From Coix lacryma-jobi var. lacryma-jobi (Eukaryota > Streptophyta > Magnoliopsida > Poales > Poaceae): 64,000 nt of DNA. Position numbers and translations under genes: made by a program. Of this stretch, positions 1 to 10,768 are shown in pieces (position 1 is the first letter of the stretch; each line of letters opens with the position of its first letter). The notes below the pieces were generated by a model, which saw only the letters and a program-made list of their open reading frames with translations, was not told the DNA's origin and made no database searches. The stretch is from contig CM019823.1 of assembly GCA_009763385.1 (NCBI GenBank), positions 172,576,503 to 172,640,502 on the forward strand, read 5' to 3'.

Positions 1-1867
1 GCTCCGGCGGCCCGCGCTGGTGGTCGCGCCCTCCCGCGTCCGCCTCCGCGTCCCGGCGGCGGTGCGGCGATGGACTCCGGGGACGCTCGCGCCCCTGGTC
101 ACGAGACGCTCGGGGGCTCCCTCCCCGACGCTCGTGATGGCGCGGGCTCGACGCCTCTTCTTGGCGCCCGCCCATCCGCGGGCTCGACGGCGCCCTTGAC
201 GGCTCGCGGGGGTCGGGCCGAAACCCTTCTCAACCTGTCGACCGCCTCTCGAGGCCCGACCCCTCTCGAGGCCCCCCGTCTGGGCTGACGCGGGGGCGGC
301 CTCCGTTGATGCTGTGGCCGAGGCGCTCCGGGTCCGGGGCTTCCTTACAACCGGGGGCGCGTCCGGCGCGGAGCTCGACGGACCTCGGGCCCCCGACGAG
401 GCAGGGATCGGCGCCGCCTTCCGCGGCTGCGTCCCGCGTGCCCCTTTTGTCGGTGGGACCTCCAGTGTACCCTCCTGCACAGAGGAGCGGTCAGCCCTGT
501 CATCGACGAGCCCCGCGCGCATCAAGCACGCATCCATCCCCTCGTCGTCGTCCTCCTCCTCGTCACTACTCTCCTCCTCCGAGCTCGAGGAGCTCAGCTC
601 GGGGGACCCGTCCCCAGGCTGACGGTTACGACGAGCCTTCGCCAGTCTCTGCTCCCGAGCTAAGCGACGCAAGTTTTTATCTTTCTCTTTCTTCTTTTGG
701 CATCCTTGCTCTCCTTGTCCTTTTGAGCAGAGAGGGCGCCTCACCATGAGCATCCGCGGCCGTCCTCCCTCACCGGGGGCCTCGACGCGCGACAAGTAAA
801 TGCCCCCTGAAGAAAGGAGAAAGCGTGAATGAGACAAACCACAGAGCGGATGCAAACGGGTCGAAGGAGGAAGAAGGGGGAGGAGGCTCGAAGATAGCTC
901 GACTCGAGGAAGGCTTACCAGGTCAAGACACCCCTCGTCGGGTGCCATCGCAACCAGGTTGGAGAGTTCAAGGGACGAACGGGCCCCTGGATCGTGATCG
1001 ACCCCGGAGAACGCCCTCGTTCCGGGACAACCTCTCTTCGGCCATCCTCGAGCGATTGAGCGCCTCGAGCTGAGCCTGCGGGCCCATCTCGTGCATAAGA
1101 AGGGGGCGGTCCGCCAGCGGAGGGACTCTTCGCTGGTGGAACGCCCAAATGACCGCTTGCACGGTCAGCTTCTTCTCATCACCAGCGTCTTCATCATCTC
1201 CATCAGCGGGGCCAGGTGGCGTTGCCTGTCCGCCGCGACGCCCCAGGTCCACTTCTCCGGGCGTCGAGTAAGGACCCTGCCGGTGTACTGCGGAAGGAGG
1301 CCACCTTCGTTCCGCAGATAGAACCAATGGTCGTCCCACCCGGCCTGGTTGGTGGAATAGCTTGTATCGCAGGTACTCGCGGGGGGACGTTGGCCGACGA
1401 GGTCCCCGCCCAATCAGCGGTGATGGCAAGGGAGCCCATGCGCACGGGCCGCCTCCCGCTGGGCTTCAGGGACTTGATGAAGAGCTCGCCCCGGAAGAGA
1501 TGGACGAACATCTCCCAGTGCGGCTCCATCTTCAGGTACCCCTCGCACACCGCGGCGAATATGGCGGCGTGCGAGATGGAGTTGGGGGAGAAGTGTTGCA
1601 GCTCCACCTCGAAATGGTGGGCCAGCCCTCGCAAGAAGCGGCTCGGCGGGACGCCGAGCCCCATACGGTGGTAGCGCGTGAAGCTCACCACGTACCCCTC
1701 CGGCGGGTGCGGCTCCCGGTGCTCCGCCGACGGGATAACCCACCATGCGGGTCCCTCCTCCGGGTTGGGGCGCAGAAGCCCCTGGGCCACCAGCGAGTCC
1801 ATTCGCTCTGCGTCACCTTCGACGGGCTCCAGTCCTCGGCCGGCAGCATCTGTGTCTGGGCGGCCAT
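1..1867 (-). pseudogene. Antisense accessory gene of element A (PF04195-like), frameshifted, 3' end off window
   Basis: Starts with ATG at 1867 on the minus strand. The protein carries family-typical blocks: a run ending SEWTRW/DSLVAQGLL, then FEVELQHFSPNSI, PHWEMFVHLFRGELF, WFYLRNEGGLLPQYTG and PEKWTWGV. These lie in at least three frames (breaks near 1800, 1400 and 1150), so it is damaged or misassembled. Further on the minus strand, about 680 to 1, a frame stays open to the window edge: basic (REQRLAKARR), then an acidic Ser/Glu/Asp stretch, then low-complexity Pro/Ala/Arg. The product is an accessory retrotransposon protein of unknown role; despite the old family name it is not a demonstrated transposase. 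Upstream on the same strand lies a TATA box (2009-2016). Confidence 0.7.
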
Positions 1868-2008
1868 GACGGTGGCGCGGCGCGGATCCGAGCAGCGGAC
1901 GGGCGGCCGGAAATCCCCAATCGACTAGCTCGAAGGAGAGGGCGCGTAAAGGCTACGGCGGCGGCGAAGGCAAAGGCAAAGTAAAGGGTTCTTTTTCCCC
2001 TCTTTCGA

Positions 2009-2016
2009 TATTTATA
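2009..2016 (-). promoter_or_regulatory. TATA box for the antisense gene of element A
   Basis: Minus-strand TATAAATA about 140 bp upstream of the antisense ATG at 1867. The position fits a plant core promoter with a roughly 110-nt leader. It is inferred from motif and spacing only. Confidence 0.5.
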
Positions 2017-2040
2017 GGGGGAAATCCAGACGGGCGGGAT

Positions 2041-3105
2041 CTCCCACGACGTAAAAAGGTAACCGAATGCATTCAATGCGCCCACCTAACCGCGTCTCGA
2101 GCCGGATGCAGGGTACACGCGTTACCTCTCCATTCGCTCCACTACCCGGGCCCGCCACGACCGTCGCTCCGGCTTCGCGCCCGCCGCTCTCCCCGACGGT
2201 TTCCGCCTAAAAAGGCGTGCCCAACGGGCAGAAGGATCCCAGACGACGGAGGCTTCTTCATAAAGGTAAAAACGGGCCCCGGCCCTAAGTCTCGAAGCAG
2301 CGAAGGCTGGCCCTCGAAAAGGGTTCGACAGCCGGCTTCGAGCACCCGAGTCAGGGACACCAAGGGGCGCCACTCGCGGCATTACTCGAGGGCCGAGCCC
2401 TCGAGGCCCCTCACGTGTATCCAAGGCGGGGAGCTCGACGTGCAGTGAGATCCCCTCGGAGGGAGGCATCGAGCCACCGGGTCCTATCGAATGGACCCGG
2501 CACTCCTGCAGACTGAGCCCCATGCTTTATGAGACCGCCTCCGGGCCACAGTCGACCCCTAACGAACGGGGCACGAGCTCTCACTTGGATTCCCCGTTAC
2601 CAGCTCACCGGGAACCTCGATACTCGCCCACTCGGGGTAGTACGAGGCATCCCCCCTCGCATCCGATCGAAAGGACTCGCGGGATGACAAGCCAGGGCAA
2701 TCGGCATGCCGGACAGCTCGAGGAGCCGGCCAGTCGGTTCAGCCTGGCACCCCTCGACGAAAGAGGGTCTAAAAACTCGGACAGTTGCGACTAATCTCTT
2801 TTCTTTGTGTGAGCATGAGATTTTCAGGCCTCGGGTGAAAGCTCGACCCCATCTCGCCTGAGCCCTCGAGGCCAGGCCTCGAACGATCGCTCGTTCTCCG
2901 TCTCGCTCAGCCCTCCGAGCCAAGCCTCGGACGGAGTCTCCCACGACAAAGGAAAGGTAACCGCAAACATTTAATGAGACTACCAACCACATTTCGAGCC
3001 TGTTGACAGGTACACACGGCGCCGCGATCTCCGCTCCCTGACGATTCCGCCTAAAAAGGCGCGCCCACTGGGCAGAAGGTTCCCAAACGACGGAGGATTC
3101 TTCGG
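2041..3105 (+). repeat. Directly repeated module in the 3' untranslated region of element A
   Basis: The stretch 2041-2265 (CTCCCACGAC, AAAGGTAACCG, then CCGCCTAAAAAGGCG and GACGGAGG..TTCTTC) recurs in diverged form at 2938-3105 in the same order. Between the copies is GC-rich DNA full of CTCGAGG. No coding function is seen in 1868-3288. Confidence 0.6.
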
Positions 3106-3270
3106 AAGCCCACGAGGGAGTTCTAACCACTCCCCCATGGCCTCGGGGGCTACACCCGCGGGTGTCGCTCGCACGACACCCACGGAATCAAATCGACAAA
3201 ACCCTCGAGACCAGTTAGCTATCCATCGAGATCCCAATCTGGAGCCCCTGCTCGAATGCAAGCACTCAAA

Positions 3271-3288
3271 CAAGGGCTCGGGGGCTAC
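3271..3288 (+). other. Polypurine tract of element A
   Basis: CAAGGGCTCGGGGGCTAC directly precedes the TGTCGGTGG start of the LTR, the place where plus-strand DNA synthesis is primed in LTR retrotransposons. Confidence 0.6.
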
Positions 3289-4553
3289 TGTCGGTGGTAC
3301 AAAAAGGGTACCCCCAATCAACGCAAACACCCGAACGCTCCCTCCGTCTCGCCCGAGCCCTCCCAGCCAGGCCTCGGGCGAACGCTCCGTCTCGCCCGAG
3401 CCCTCCCAGCCAGGCCTCGGGCGAACGCTCTTCTCCGTCTCGCCCGAGCCCTCCCAGCCAGGCCTCGGGCGAACGCTCTCTCCGTCTCGCCCGAGCCCTC
3501 CCAGCCAGGCCTCGGGCGAACGCTCTCTCCGTCTCGCCCGAGCCCTCCCAGCCAGGCCTCGGGCGAACGCTCTTCTCCGTCTCGCCCGAGCCCTCCCAGC
3601 AGGCCTCGGGCGAGCACGATCGCTCTCCGTCTCGCCGAGCCCTCCAGGCCTCGGGCGCGCCCCCACACCTCGAGCCTTAACACACGGACCTCGAGCTGCT
3701 CAGACAGCCGTACCAGCCCATACCACGCATTTAATGCCTTCACCTACTTCGGTCATGTCCACTAGTGCACGGCGTGTACCACAGTAACTCGGTGTAAAGG
3801 TCAAGTCTCGTTTTCACCACAAGCATGGGCAAAAAGGGCACCAGTGCAGCACTGTTCGGCCATTCCAGCACTGTAACCCCTCGAGGCCGGCTACGCGCCC
3901 CTCGAGCCCTGCACTGTAACACCTCGAGGCCGGCTCCGCGCCCCTCGAGCCCCCGTGGCACCACCTCGAAGCCGGCTCCGCGCCCTTCGAGCCCTAACTA
4001 CTTTCATGCTATTGGAGGACAGGACCCCAAGACCCGGAGGGACCCCCGCCGCGTACTGTACATTCCGGGATGGGTGCTGTACGGCTCCCGCCTTGTCGCC
4101 CACCACGTCCGCGCCCAGGATGGAAGCCACGACCCAAGGACGCCTCAACAGCGACGATCACATCGGCTCCAGTGGCCCCGACAAGACAGGGTTCCTACCC
4201 TTCTCCGTATGGGGCACCATGCGCCCCGACACCTGTAATACTTTGTGTAACCCTGGCCTCCCCTTGCTCTATAAAAGGGGACGCTAGGGCCCTCATTCAG
4301 GACGACGGACACAACACACGAGTCCACGCACAGACACGAGTCCGGACTCCGGTCCACGCTCACTGAGCTTGTATTCTCCCCTGTACAAGCACTTAGGTGC
4401 AAGTAATACAAGAACATCTCCCCCGCTGGACGTAGGGCCTTCTTTGCCCGAACCAGGATAAATCCTTGTGTCCCCTTGCATCACCATCCAGGAAGAGAAG
4501 CACGCGATCATATTACTCGTTGGTGTGATACCCCCGGGTACGAAACACCGACA
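3289..4553 (+). repeat. 3' LTR of element A (1265 bp)
   Basis: Begins TGTCGGTGGTAC and ends ACACCGACA, giving the inverted TGTCGGTG/CACCGACA ends expected of a gypsy LTR. A TATA box (TATAAAAGGGG, 4270-4280) is followed by the likely R/U5 part. The first third is a minisatellite (3342-3660). After it come CCTCGAGGCCGGCT repeats (3876-3990). Flanking CAAGT (4554-4558) is the expected 5-bp target duplication; its partner lies left of the window. Confidence 0.88.
3342..3660 (+). repeat. Minisatellite in the U3 of LTR A, 7 units of about 43-48 bp
   Basis: Seven units start with CCGTCTCGCCCGAG near 3342, 3386, 3434, 3482, 3529, 3577 and 3627. Each unit holds an inverted pair, CGCCCGAG and CTCGGGCG, separated by about 14 nt, so each can fold into a stem. 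Single diverged units sit upstream near 2847 and 2897. Confidence 0.9.
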
Positions 4554-5407
4554 CAAGTAGTCTCGTACGTTAAGCCTTAGTATCGTGCGGCGGATTTAAG
4601 GCTTCATGACGGGAGGTTTTGCTATGCCCTTGTAATCGTGCCGGCGGATTAAGTCATGAGTAAAAATACGTTATCGGCTCTACTAGGGTTTGCAAGATCT
4701 AAATAGATTCATTAAAGTTACCTTGTGTATATGTCTTGTCATGTTTATTTCGTTGTAACACTTTATTGCCCCCAATCTGATCTCGCTCGGTTCGGCTCTA
4801 TCTTTTATAGATTTATCCTGTTCTTTCACATTCATTATTGTAAAGTCTTTCCATGAAGTAGATCTATTGTTTGCAATAGCCGATTCGATCATATCTAGAT
4901 TGTCACGTGGCAAGGGTTCATGCACGCTAAATATGTTTAATCTATGATAGAGCTAGGTGTCGTGCGGCAGGCGCAGGCTTTAGATTAGTTTATTTATGCT
5001 TCGTTTGTATGTTCAATCCCATGGGATCCCAGCTCGGTGAACCACCGAGATTGGTTAAGCTTTAACTTATATTTTATACACCATACAAGTACGATTCTCA
5101 TGCAAACGTATTCGGCAACTTGTTTTTTCACGTAACTTTGTTCATATTGCCGAGTAGTCTTTAAACCTGTTGGCAGATAGCTTTCATAGCTATATGTCGT
5201 CGTAAGTGGCTTCAGGGCCGTATATCTTGGAACTGTCTGGTCACAACCGGCATGTTCCAGCTTTGTATTTAACAGTTTCTCTCCCTTGTTAGTTGCAGGG
5301 CAAACTGACTGGCACGCATCGGACTTCCGAGCACCCGGGCCACATTTGAAGCTAGCTTTTTCGGCTTGCTGTGTGATTGGCACAGTGCGCCACTTTTGGT
5401 GCCAACA
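4554..5407 (+). repeat. 5' LTR of element B, left part removed by element A
   Basis: Matches 17334-18182 of the 3' LTR almost base for base and ends in the same GGTGCCAACA. The first roughly 550 bp of this LTR lie left of element A, outside the window. The first 150 bp show several one-base insertions relative to the 3' copy (for example GCCGGCGG versus GCGGCGG). Confidence 0.88.
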
Positions 5408-5414
5408 CACTTTT

Positions 5415-5431
5415 TGGCACGCCGGTGGGAC
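5415..5431 (+). other. Primer-binding site of element B
   Basis: TGGCACGCCGGTGGGAC starts 8 nt after the 5' LTR end and begins with the TGG that pairs with a tRNA CCA tail. I have not assigned the tRNA. Confidence 0.65.
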
Positions 5432-5447
5432 ACTTTTTCCTGCAGCA

Positions 5448-8184
5448 ATGGTCGAAGTCACTGAAGCCGAGGTCAGCAACAAGGCGGGGCTCGTGCAGGT
5501 GCAGCTCGCTGAACTACCCGACGAGTACAAAGAGCAGGTGGATAATGCTTGTGCTGAATTCCAGGCCAAGTGCCTAGAAGCCTTTTCCAAGAACAAGAGC
5601 GGAAAGGTTCGCCGTCTGCACGATCTGCCGAAGCCCGTCCAACTCAACCCGAATGATCCCGGGGAAGCGGAGGCAGTGCTGGAAAATGTCTCACATAGTC
5701 AACGAAGCTGTCTCTGGTGCCATCGGTCGCATGCATGGGGCGTTTCTCAACACTTTCCGCACCCATCATGATCGCCCAATTCGGCCCTAAGGCCGATGAA
5801 CTTATGGAGGCGGAGTTTGGCCCTATAGCAGGACCACATCTTTTCAATCTGCCGAATCACCTCAAGGGGGCAGGAGCTGCTGGTGAGGAGACCCCGCCTA
5901 AGGCTCAATCAGGCGGGCTGACCATTCAAGAGAAGCACACGCCAGAGGGCCAATTGCGACCATGGGTCAGCTCACGTTCGGCACTAAGGGTCAGCCGCCA
6001 GAGTCAACACGCAAGATCTCCCCGCAAACCTATAGGCTCATAAAGGACTACTACGGAAACGGGTACCATGAGATGCTTGAGCCTCACAACATAGAGGGCG
6101 CCCCACATCCAGGATATGGGAAGCCGACGGCCGAAAAGACCGCCGACTCTAATGTCGATGTCATGCTAGAGAAGATGGCAGATATGATGCAGCGTACTTT
6201 CGGCCTGAAGCCTAAGGGCACTTATGCTTACAGGTCTCCGTTCCCCGAATGGTTCCACCGTGTGGCTCTGCCTCCCAGAGTCAAAGTGCCGACAGATCTG
6301 TCCAAGTTCTCCAGCTTAGACGACACCAGCACAGTGGAGCACGTCAGTCGCTATCTGCTCCAGCTTGGGGAGGCCAATACTGAAGATGCCTTCAGGGTTC
6401 GGTACTTCCCGTCGTCACTCACTGGACCGGCATTCGCATGGTTCACGTCACTACCGCCGGGCTCTATTCTCTCTTGGGCAGACTTGGAACGGAAGTCCAT
6501 ACACACTTCTACACGGGCACCAAGGAGAAGAAGCTGGTGGACATCATGTACGTGCGCCAGAGGCCAAATGAGACACCACAAGACTACCTGCGCAGGTTCA
6601 GAGAAGTCAAAAGCCAATGCTTCGGCATGTACCTGCCGGACGATCAGCTTCCACCATTGGCCGTGGCAGGCATGCTCCCGAGCATTAGGGACAAGCTGTT
6701 CGGTCAAGAGTTTGTAGACTTGAGTCATCTCTCTCGCTGGTTGAATGAGATGACTATCCAAGCGCAAGGCTTCCGGAGGGAAGGGCGTTTCCAGAACGAC
6801 AATGCCGCGGCCCAGATGTATCAGGCTTTCCTGGACGAGGCCGATGACTACACCGACACTGAAGATGAGGTGGCCGTTGCAGAGCTCAACTGGGACAAGG
6901 AGCCGACCCAGGCCAACAAGCAATGGCTGCGCCAGCAGAAGGGGGCATACGATTTCGACGTCACCAAGGCCGACAAGCTCTTCGAGTTCCTGGTCGCCGA
7001 AGGAGAGAATCAGGCTACCCCGGATCATCCGATGCTGCGTCCTGGAGGGGTCAAGGACAAGAAGTACTGCGGTTTCCACAACACTAACACTCATTCTATT
7101 AATGATTGCCGTGGTTCAGGACAAGGATCCAGAAGGCCATCCAGGACGGCCACATCAAGTTCAATGGCAAGATGAAGATCGATGCTAGACCCTTCGCCAG
7201 AACGCCCGTGTTCTTCTCAGTGAACATGGTAGCTCCAGAGGACCTCAGGGGCAAGGGCAAAGTCAAAGTCCTCACCTCCGACAAAGCGTGCGAGTCCGGC
7301 ACAGTGGACCCCGATCGGCAGATCACCAGCGATGAATTCCGGCAGCGTACCCAGACCACGAATAGCGATTATGAGCACGGGGAGTCATCTTCCAGGCGCA
7401 GGCCTACCCACAGGGATCTCCTCAACAAGTGGCGCCGGGAAGGTGAGAAAGAGCGAGGGCGTCTCCAACGCGAGGGATAGAGATTCGCAGAAGAATATCA
7501 GCGTGAAGACAGTCACACGGAGGAGTATCGGTACCGTCTGGAGGAGAGGGCTTACCGCAGAGAACAGGCCTACGCGGGGAGCAGGAACGCCGCCAAAGCA
7601 GGAGCAGCTCACTGGATTTGCCTGTTCTTCCGCCACTGCTTGGAACGAAGGCTTGAAGCTGTCTGCCGTCAATAACTGCCCTGAGTGCAGCGATCAGTAC
7701 AAGGGGTATAGGCAGGCTCGAGTCAACCGCCGCCCCGTCCACGAAAGATTGGGAGCACGCATCCCATTGGATGATCGGCGCCTAAAAATGGGAAGCCCGG
7801 ATCGGCAAGCCAAAAGATATGCCGATCAGGAGTGGGCGCACTCACCAGGACGACAGCGAGGAGGCACAGCCCCGCCCATATAGGTGGCAAAAGGGGCAGT
7901 GGTGCCCGCCAGGCTCAGAAAGAGCCAGAAAAGGAGGGTGCAGCGCCTCCGGAATAGGAGTTGGAAGAAGCAGCTGCCGATGGGAAGAAGCAAGAGTGGC
8001 GCCGAAGGAAAAACCAGACGACACTGACAAAGGCGCTGACGTGGCCATGACTTTCTTCCTTCCCCTGGAATTCATGGCTCTGCCGCCGCGGGGGGCACAG
8101 GACGAGGTCTGTTTGGACTCTGACGAGGCCGAGCACGACGAGCTCGCGACACAGCTCGTGTGTGTCTCAGAAGGCGGCATTTGA
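5448..8184 (+). pseudogene. gag of element B, several frameshifts
   Basis: Starts at ATG 5448 just after the primer-binding site. It encodes a Tat-type capsid region: PEWFHRVALPPRVK, then SLTGPAFAWFTSLPPGSI, then HFYTGTKEKKLVDIMYVRQ. An atypical zinc-binding stretch follows, YCGFHNTNTHSINDC (near 7066-7110). Further on are the CPECSDQY, RVNRRPVHERLGARIP and GQWCPPG blocks typical of grass Tat gags. Frame changes near 5700, 5960, 6490, 7110, 7490 and 7880 break it. Segment 5962-6717 overlaps the next frame, which runs 6438-7175. The acidic tail before 8184 leads into the protease. Confidence 0.8.
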
Positions 8185-8740
8185 CAAGCCAGCCAAGCAT
8201 CGACATTTAAAGCCGTTGTATGTCAAGGGGTACGTCAACGGAAAGCCGCTGACCAAGATGTTTGTCGATGGCGGCGCAGCGATCAACATCATGCCTTACG
8301 CCACCTTCAGAAAAGCTGGGCATGAACGATGAAGATCTGCTCAAAAACGGGCATGACACTCCGTGACTTTGCCGCAATCCCTCTGACACTCGGGGTGCCG
8401 TGCACGTGGAACTGATGATTGGATCCAAGACACTCATCACGACCTTCTTCGTCATTGATGGCAAGGGGGGCATATAGCCTGCTTTGGGCAGGGATTGGAT
8501 CCACGCCAACTGCTGCATACCTTCAACCATGCACCAAATACTCATACAGTGGGTTGGAGACGACATCGAGATTGTCCATGCTGACGACTCGGTGATGTTG
8601 CTGCTATTGAACCCACTTACTGGAATTCGACGGGGTGGAATGCTTCTCCGATCGCATGTGGGGAGAAGGTCCTGTCAACATTTACGGCAGAGATCAGCAG
8701 CCGATCCAAGCAATCGGCTCTCAAAGCTTCTTTTAGATGG
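8185..8740 (+). pseudogene. Aspartic protease region of element B
   Basis: The protein-level match is LYVKGYVNGKPLTKMFVDGG followed by AAINIMPYATFRK. FVDGGAAINIMP corresponds to the catalytic loop of Tat-type retropepsins, with D-G-G in place of D-T/S-G. IGSKTLITTFFVI is the second conserved block, and a WVGDDIEIVHAD stretch follows near 8550. At least two frame breaks (near 8310 and 8390) prevent one open frame. Confidence 0.7.
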
Positions 8741-8839
8741 ATAAACCCAACCGACAACAGCGAAGGCAAGCTGGGACGTGGCTTCACGTCGGCGCATGAA
8801 CTAGAGGAGATAGATGTGGTGGTTCAAGTAAGAAAAGGC

Positions 8840-10035
8840 CGATGTTCGTAAGTTCCGGTTTAGACCCCGACTCTCAGAGTGCAATTGCTAGATCTTCTAA
8901 AAGAGTTCAAAGACTGTTTTCGCTTGGGACTCACAGAGATGCCCGGATTAGACCAGGTCCATTGTCGAGCATAAATTGCCGATCAAACCCGGGGTACCGC
9001 CCATATAAACAACCTCGCGCAGAATCTACAAGGAAGAGGTATTGGCCGACATGAAAAAAAAGTGGAAAGATTACTAGAAGCTAACTTCATTCGGCCATGT
9101 CGATATGCGGACTGGATCTCCAACATTGTCCCGGTGTACAAGAAAAACGGAAAGATGAGGGTTTGCATTGACTTCAGGGACCTCAACAAAGCTACTCCTA
9201 TGGACGGGTATCCAATGCCAGTGGCTGATTTGCTAGTGGATGCTTCGGCCGGTTTTGAAATCATAGCTTTATGGATGGCAACGCGGGTTACAACCAGATC
9301 TCATGGCTGCAGAGGACGTTGCAAAAACCGCCTTCAGGTGCCCCCGACCATATAGGTTTGTTTGAATGGATCGTCATGACTTTTGGCTTGAAAAATGCCG
9401 TGCCACTTACCAGCGAGCCATGAATTACATATTTCATGAGCTAATCGGCAAATCGTAGAGATCTACATTGATGACGTGGTGGTCAAGTCCGGAAGCAAAG
9501 AGGGACACTTAGCCGATTTGAGGAAGACTTTAGAGTGCACAAGGAACACGGTCTAAAGATGAATCCAACCAAGTGTGCATTTGGGGTGTCGGCTGGTGAA
9601 TTTCTGGGATTCTTGGTCCAAAGAGAGGTATCGAGGTTGGCAAGAAGAGCATGGAAGCAATTGATAAGGTGGTACCGCCAACCAATCTCAAAGCTGCAAT
9701 CGCTACTCGGCAAAATTAACTTTGTCAGAAGATTCGTGTCCAACTTGTCCAAGCGCGTGCTGCCATTTTCTCCACTGTTGAAGCTCAAGAAGATCAGGAG
9801 TTCGTGTGGGGTGACGTGCAACAAAAGGCTTTCGACGAGATCAAAGAGTACATGAAGGCGCCACCAGTACTGGTTCCTCCGCAACTTGACAAGCCTTTCA
9901 GGTTGTACGTGGCGGCCGACAACCTAACAATAGGGTCGGCCCTCATGCAAGAATTCGAAGGAAAGAGAGAGTCATAGCCTATCTTAGCCGAAAGCTGCTG
10001 GACCCCGAAACGAGGTACTCGGCTACAGAAAGTTG
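8840..10035 (+). pseudogene. Reverse transcriptase and first RNase H of element B
   Basis: RT entry is LPIKPGYRPYKQPRR-like at about 8970-9020. Then come YADWISNIVPVYKKNGKMRV, CIDFRDLNKATP and YPMP (9062-9215), the palm motif YIDDVVVKS (YIDD at 9464-9475), and a LLGKINFVRRFVSNLS connection block. RNase H follows: FRLYVAADNLTIGSALMQ (about 9900-9950) and YLSRKLLDPETRYSATES (about 9978-10035). Breaks near 9050, 9265, 9400, 9530 and 9640 leave no continuous frame, but all signature motifs survive. Confidence 0.82.
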
Positions 10036-10039
10036 TGCT

Positions 10040-10768
10040 GTGCGTTTTCTATTCCTTGTACAAGTTTCGGCACTATTGTTGAATGCCGAGTGCGTGGTAG
10101 TGTCAGAGTTCGATGTAATCAAGCACATGTTATCAATGCCGATTTTAAGCGGAAGGATCGGTAAATGGGTTTTAGCTCTCTCTGAGTTTGATTTGCGTTT
10201 TGAATCGGCAAAGGCTGTTAAAGGCCAGATTATGGCTGATTTCGTCACTCACCATCGTGATCCTAACGCTAACATGGTATCCATTGCCCCCTGGGCATTG
10301 TTTTTTGATGGATCATCGTGTAGAAAGGGTGGTGGAGTCGGGATCATGTTGATTTCTCCCAAGGGGGCACCCTTCAAGTACTCTATACTGATCGAGTATC
10401 CAGTGACTAATAATCAAGCAGAGTATGAGGCACTGCTCCGAGGGCTGCGATTGCTTGTTGACATTAAGGCAGACGCCATGGAGATCTTCGGTGACTCGGA
10501 GTTGGTGATCAGGCAGCTGACCGGTGAGTACGAGTGCAAAAACGACACGCTGCAGGAATATCTTGAAGGTTGCCAAGAGCTCCTCAAACAGTTTCGATTG
10601 GCGACCTTGCAACATATTCCTAGGGGGCAAAATGAAGAAGCAAACCAGTTGGCCCAGGCAGCATCCGGGTATAGGGAGAATCAAAACATTTTTGCACTTG
10701 AGGAAGAGCAAGCGGCCCTAGAGGATGATCAAGTCATTCCAAGGGATAATCAGGCAGTGGAAGACTAG
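10040..10768 (+). pseudogene. Second (Tat-type, archaeal-like) RNase H of element B
   Basis: One open frame of about 240 codons; the first ATG is internal to the polyprotein. After the end of the RT-linked RNase H comes a second RNase H fold: ALFFDGSS (D about residue 90 of this frame), NNQAEYEALLRGL (E about 128), FGDSELVIRQL (D about 152) and IPRGQNEEANQLAQAAS. In the family the last block usually has A-D; here it is A-N, so the fourth acidic ligand seems lost. This domain is a lineage marker for Tat elements. Confidence 0.82.

Larger units (their letters stand above)
1..4553 (+). mobile_element. Element A: Tat-like Ty3/gypsy retrotransposon, 3' part
   Basis: The window opens inside this element. 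On the plus strand it runs through GC-rich internal DNA, a purine-rich tract (3271-3288) and a complete 3' LTR (3289-4553). An antisense gene with a grass 'putative gypsy type transposon' domain (PF04195-like) fills 1-1867, an arrangement known from Tat-lineage elements such as Grande. No gag or pol is inside the window; they would lie to the left. The right border is exact: the LTR ends in ACCGACA and is followed by CAAGT, and the other LTR of the host element (near 17335) reads through this point without interruption. Confidence 0.85.

Noticed and set aside
306..749. Plus-strand frames rich in Ser and Pro
   Set aside because: Shadows of the acidic and basic low-complexity antisense frame of element A.
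3137..3787. Pro/Ser/Arg-rich open frames in all phases
   Set aside because: Produced by the 43-48-bp minisatellite of LTR A; no domain and no conserved start.
7332..8184. Programmed frameshift signals in gag-pol of element B
   Set aside because: There are too many breaks at unrelated places, and no slippery site is shared with element C; ordinary indels explain them better.
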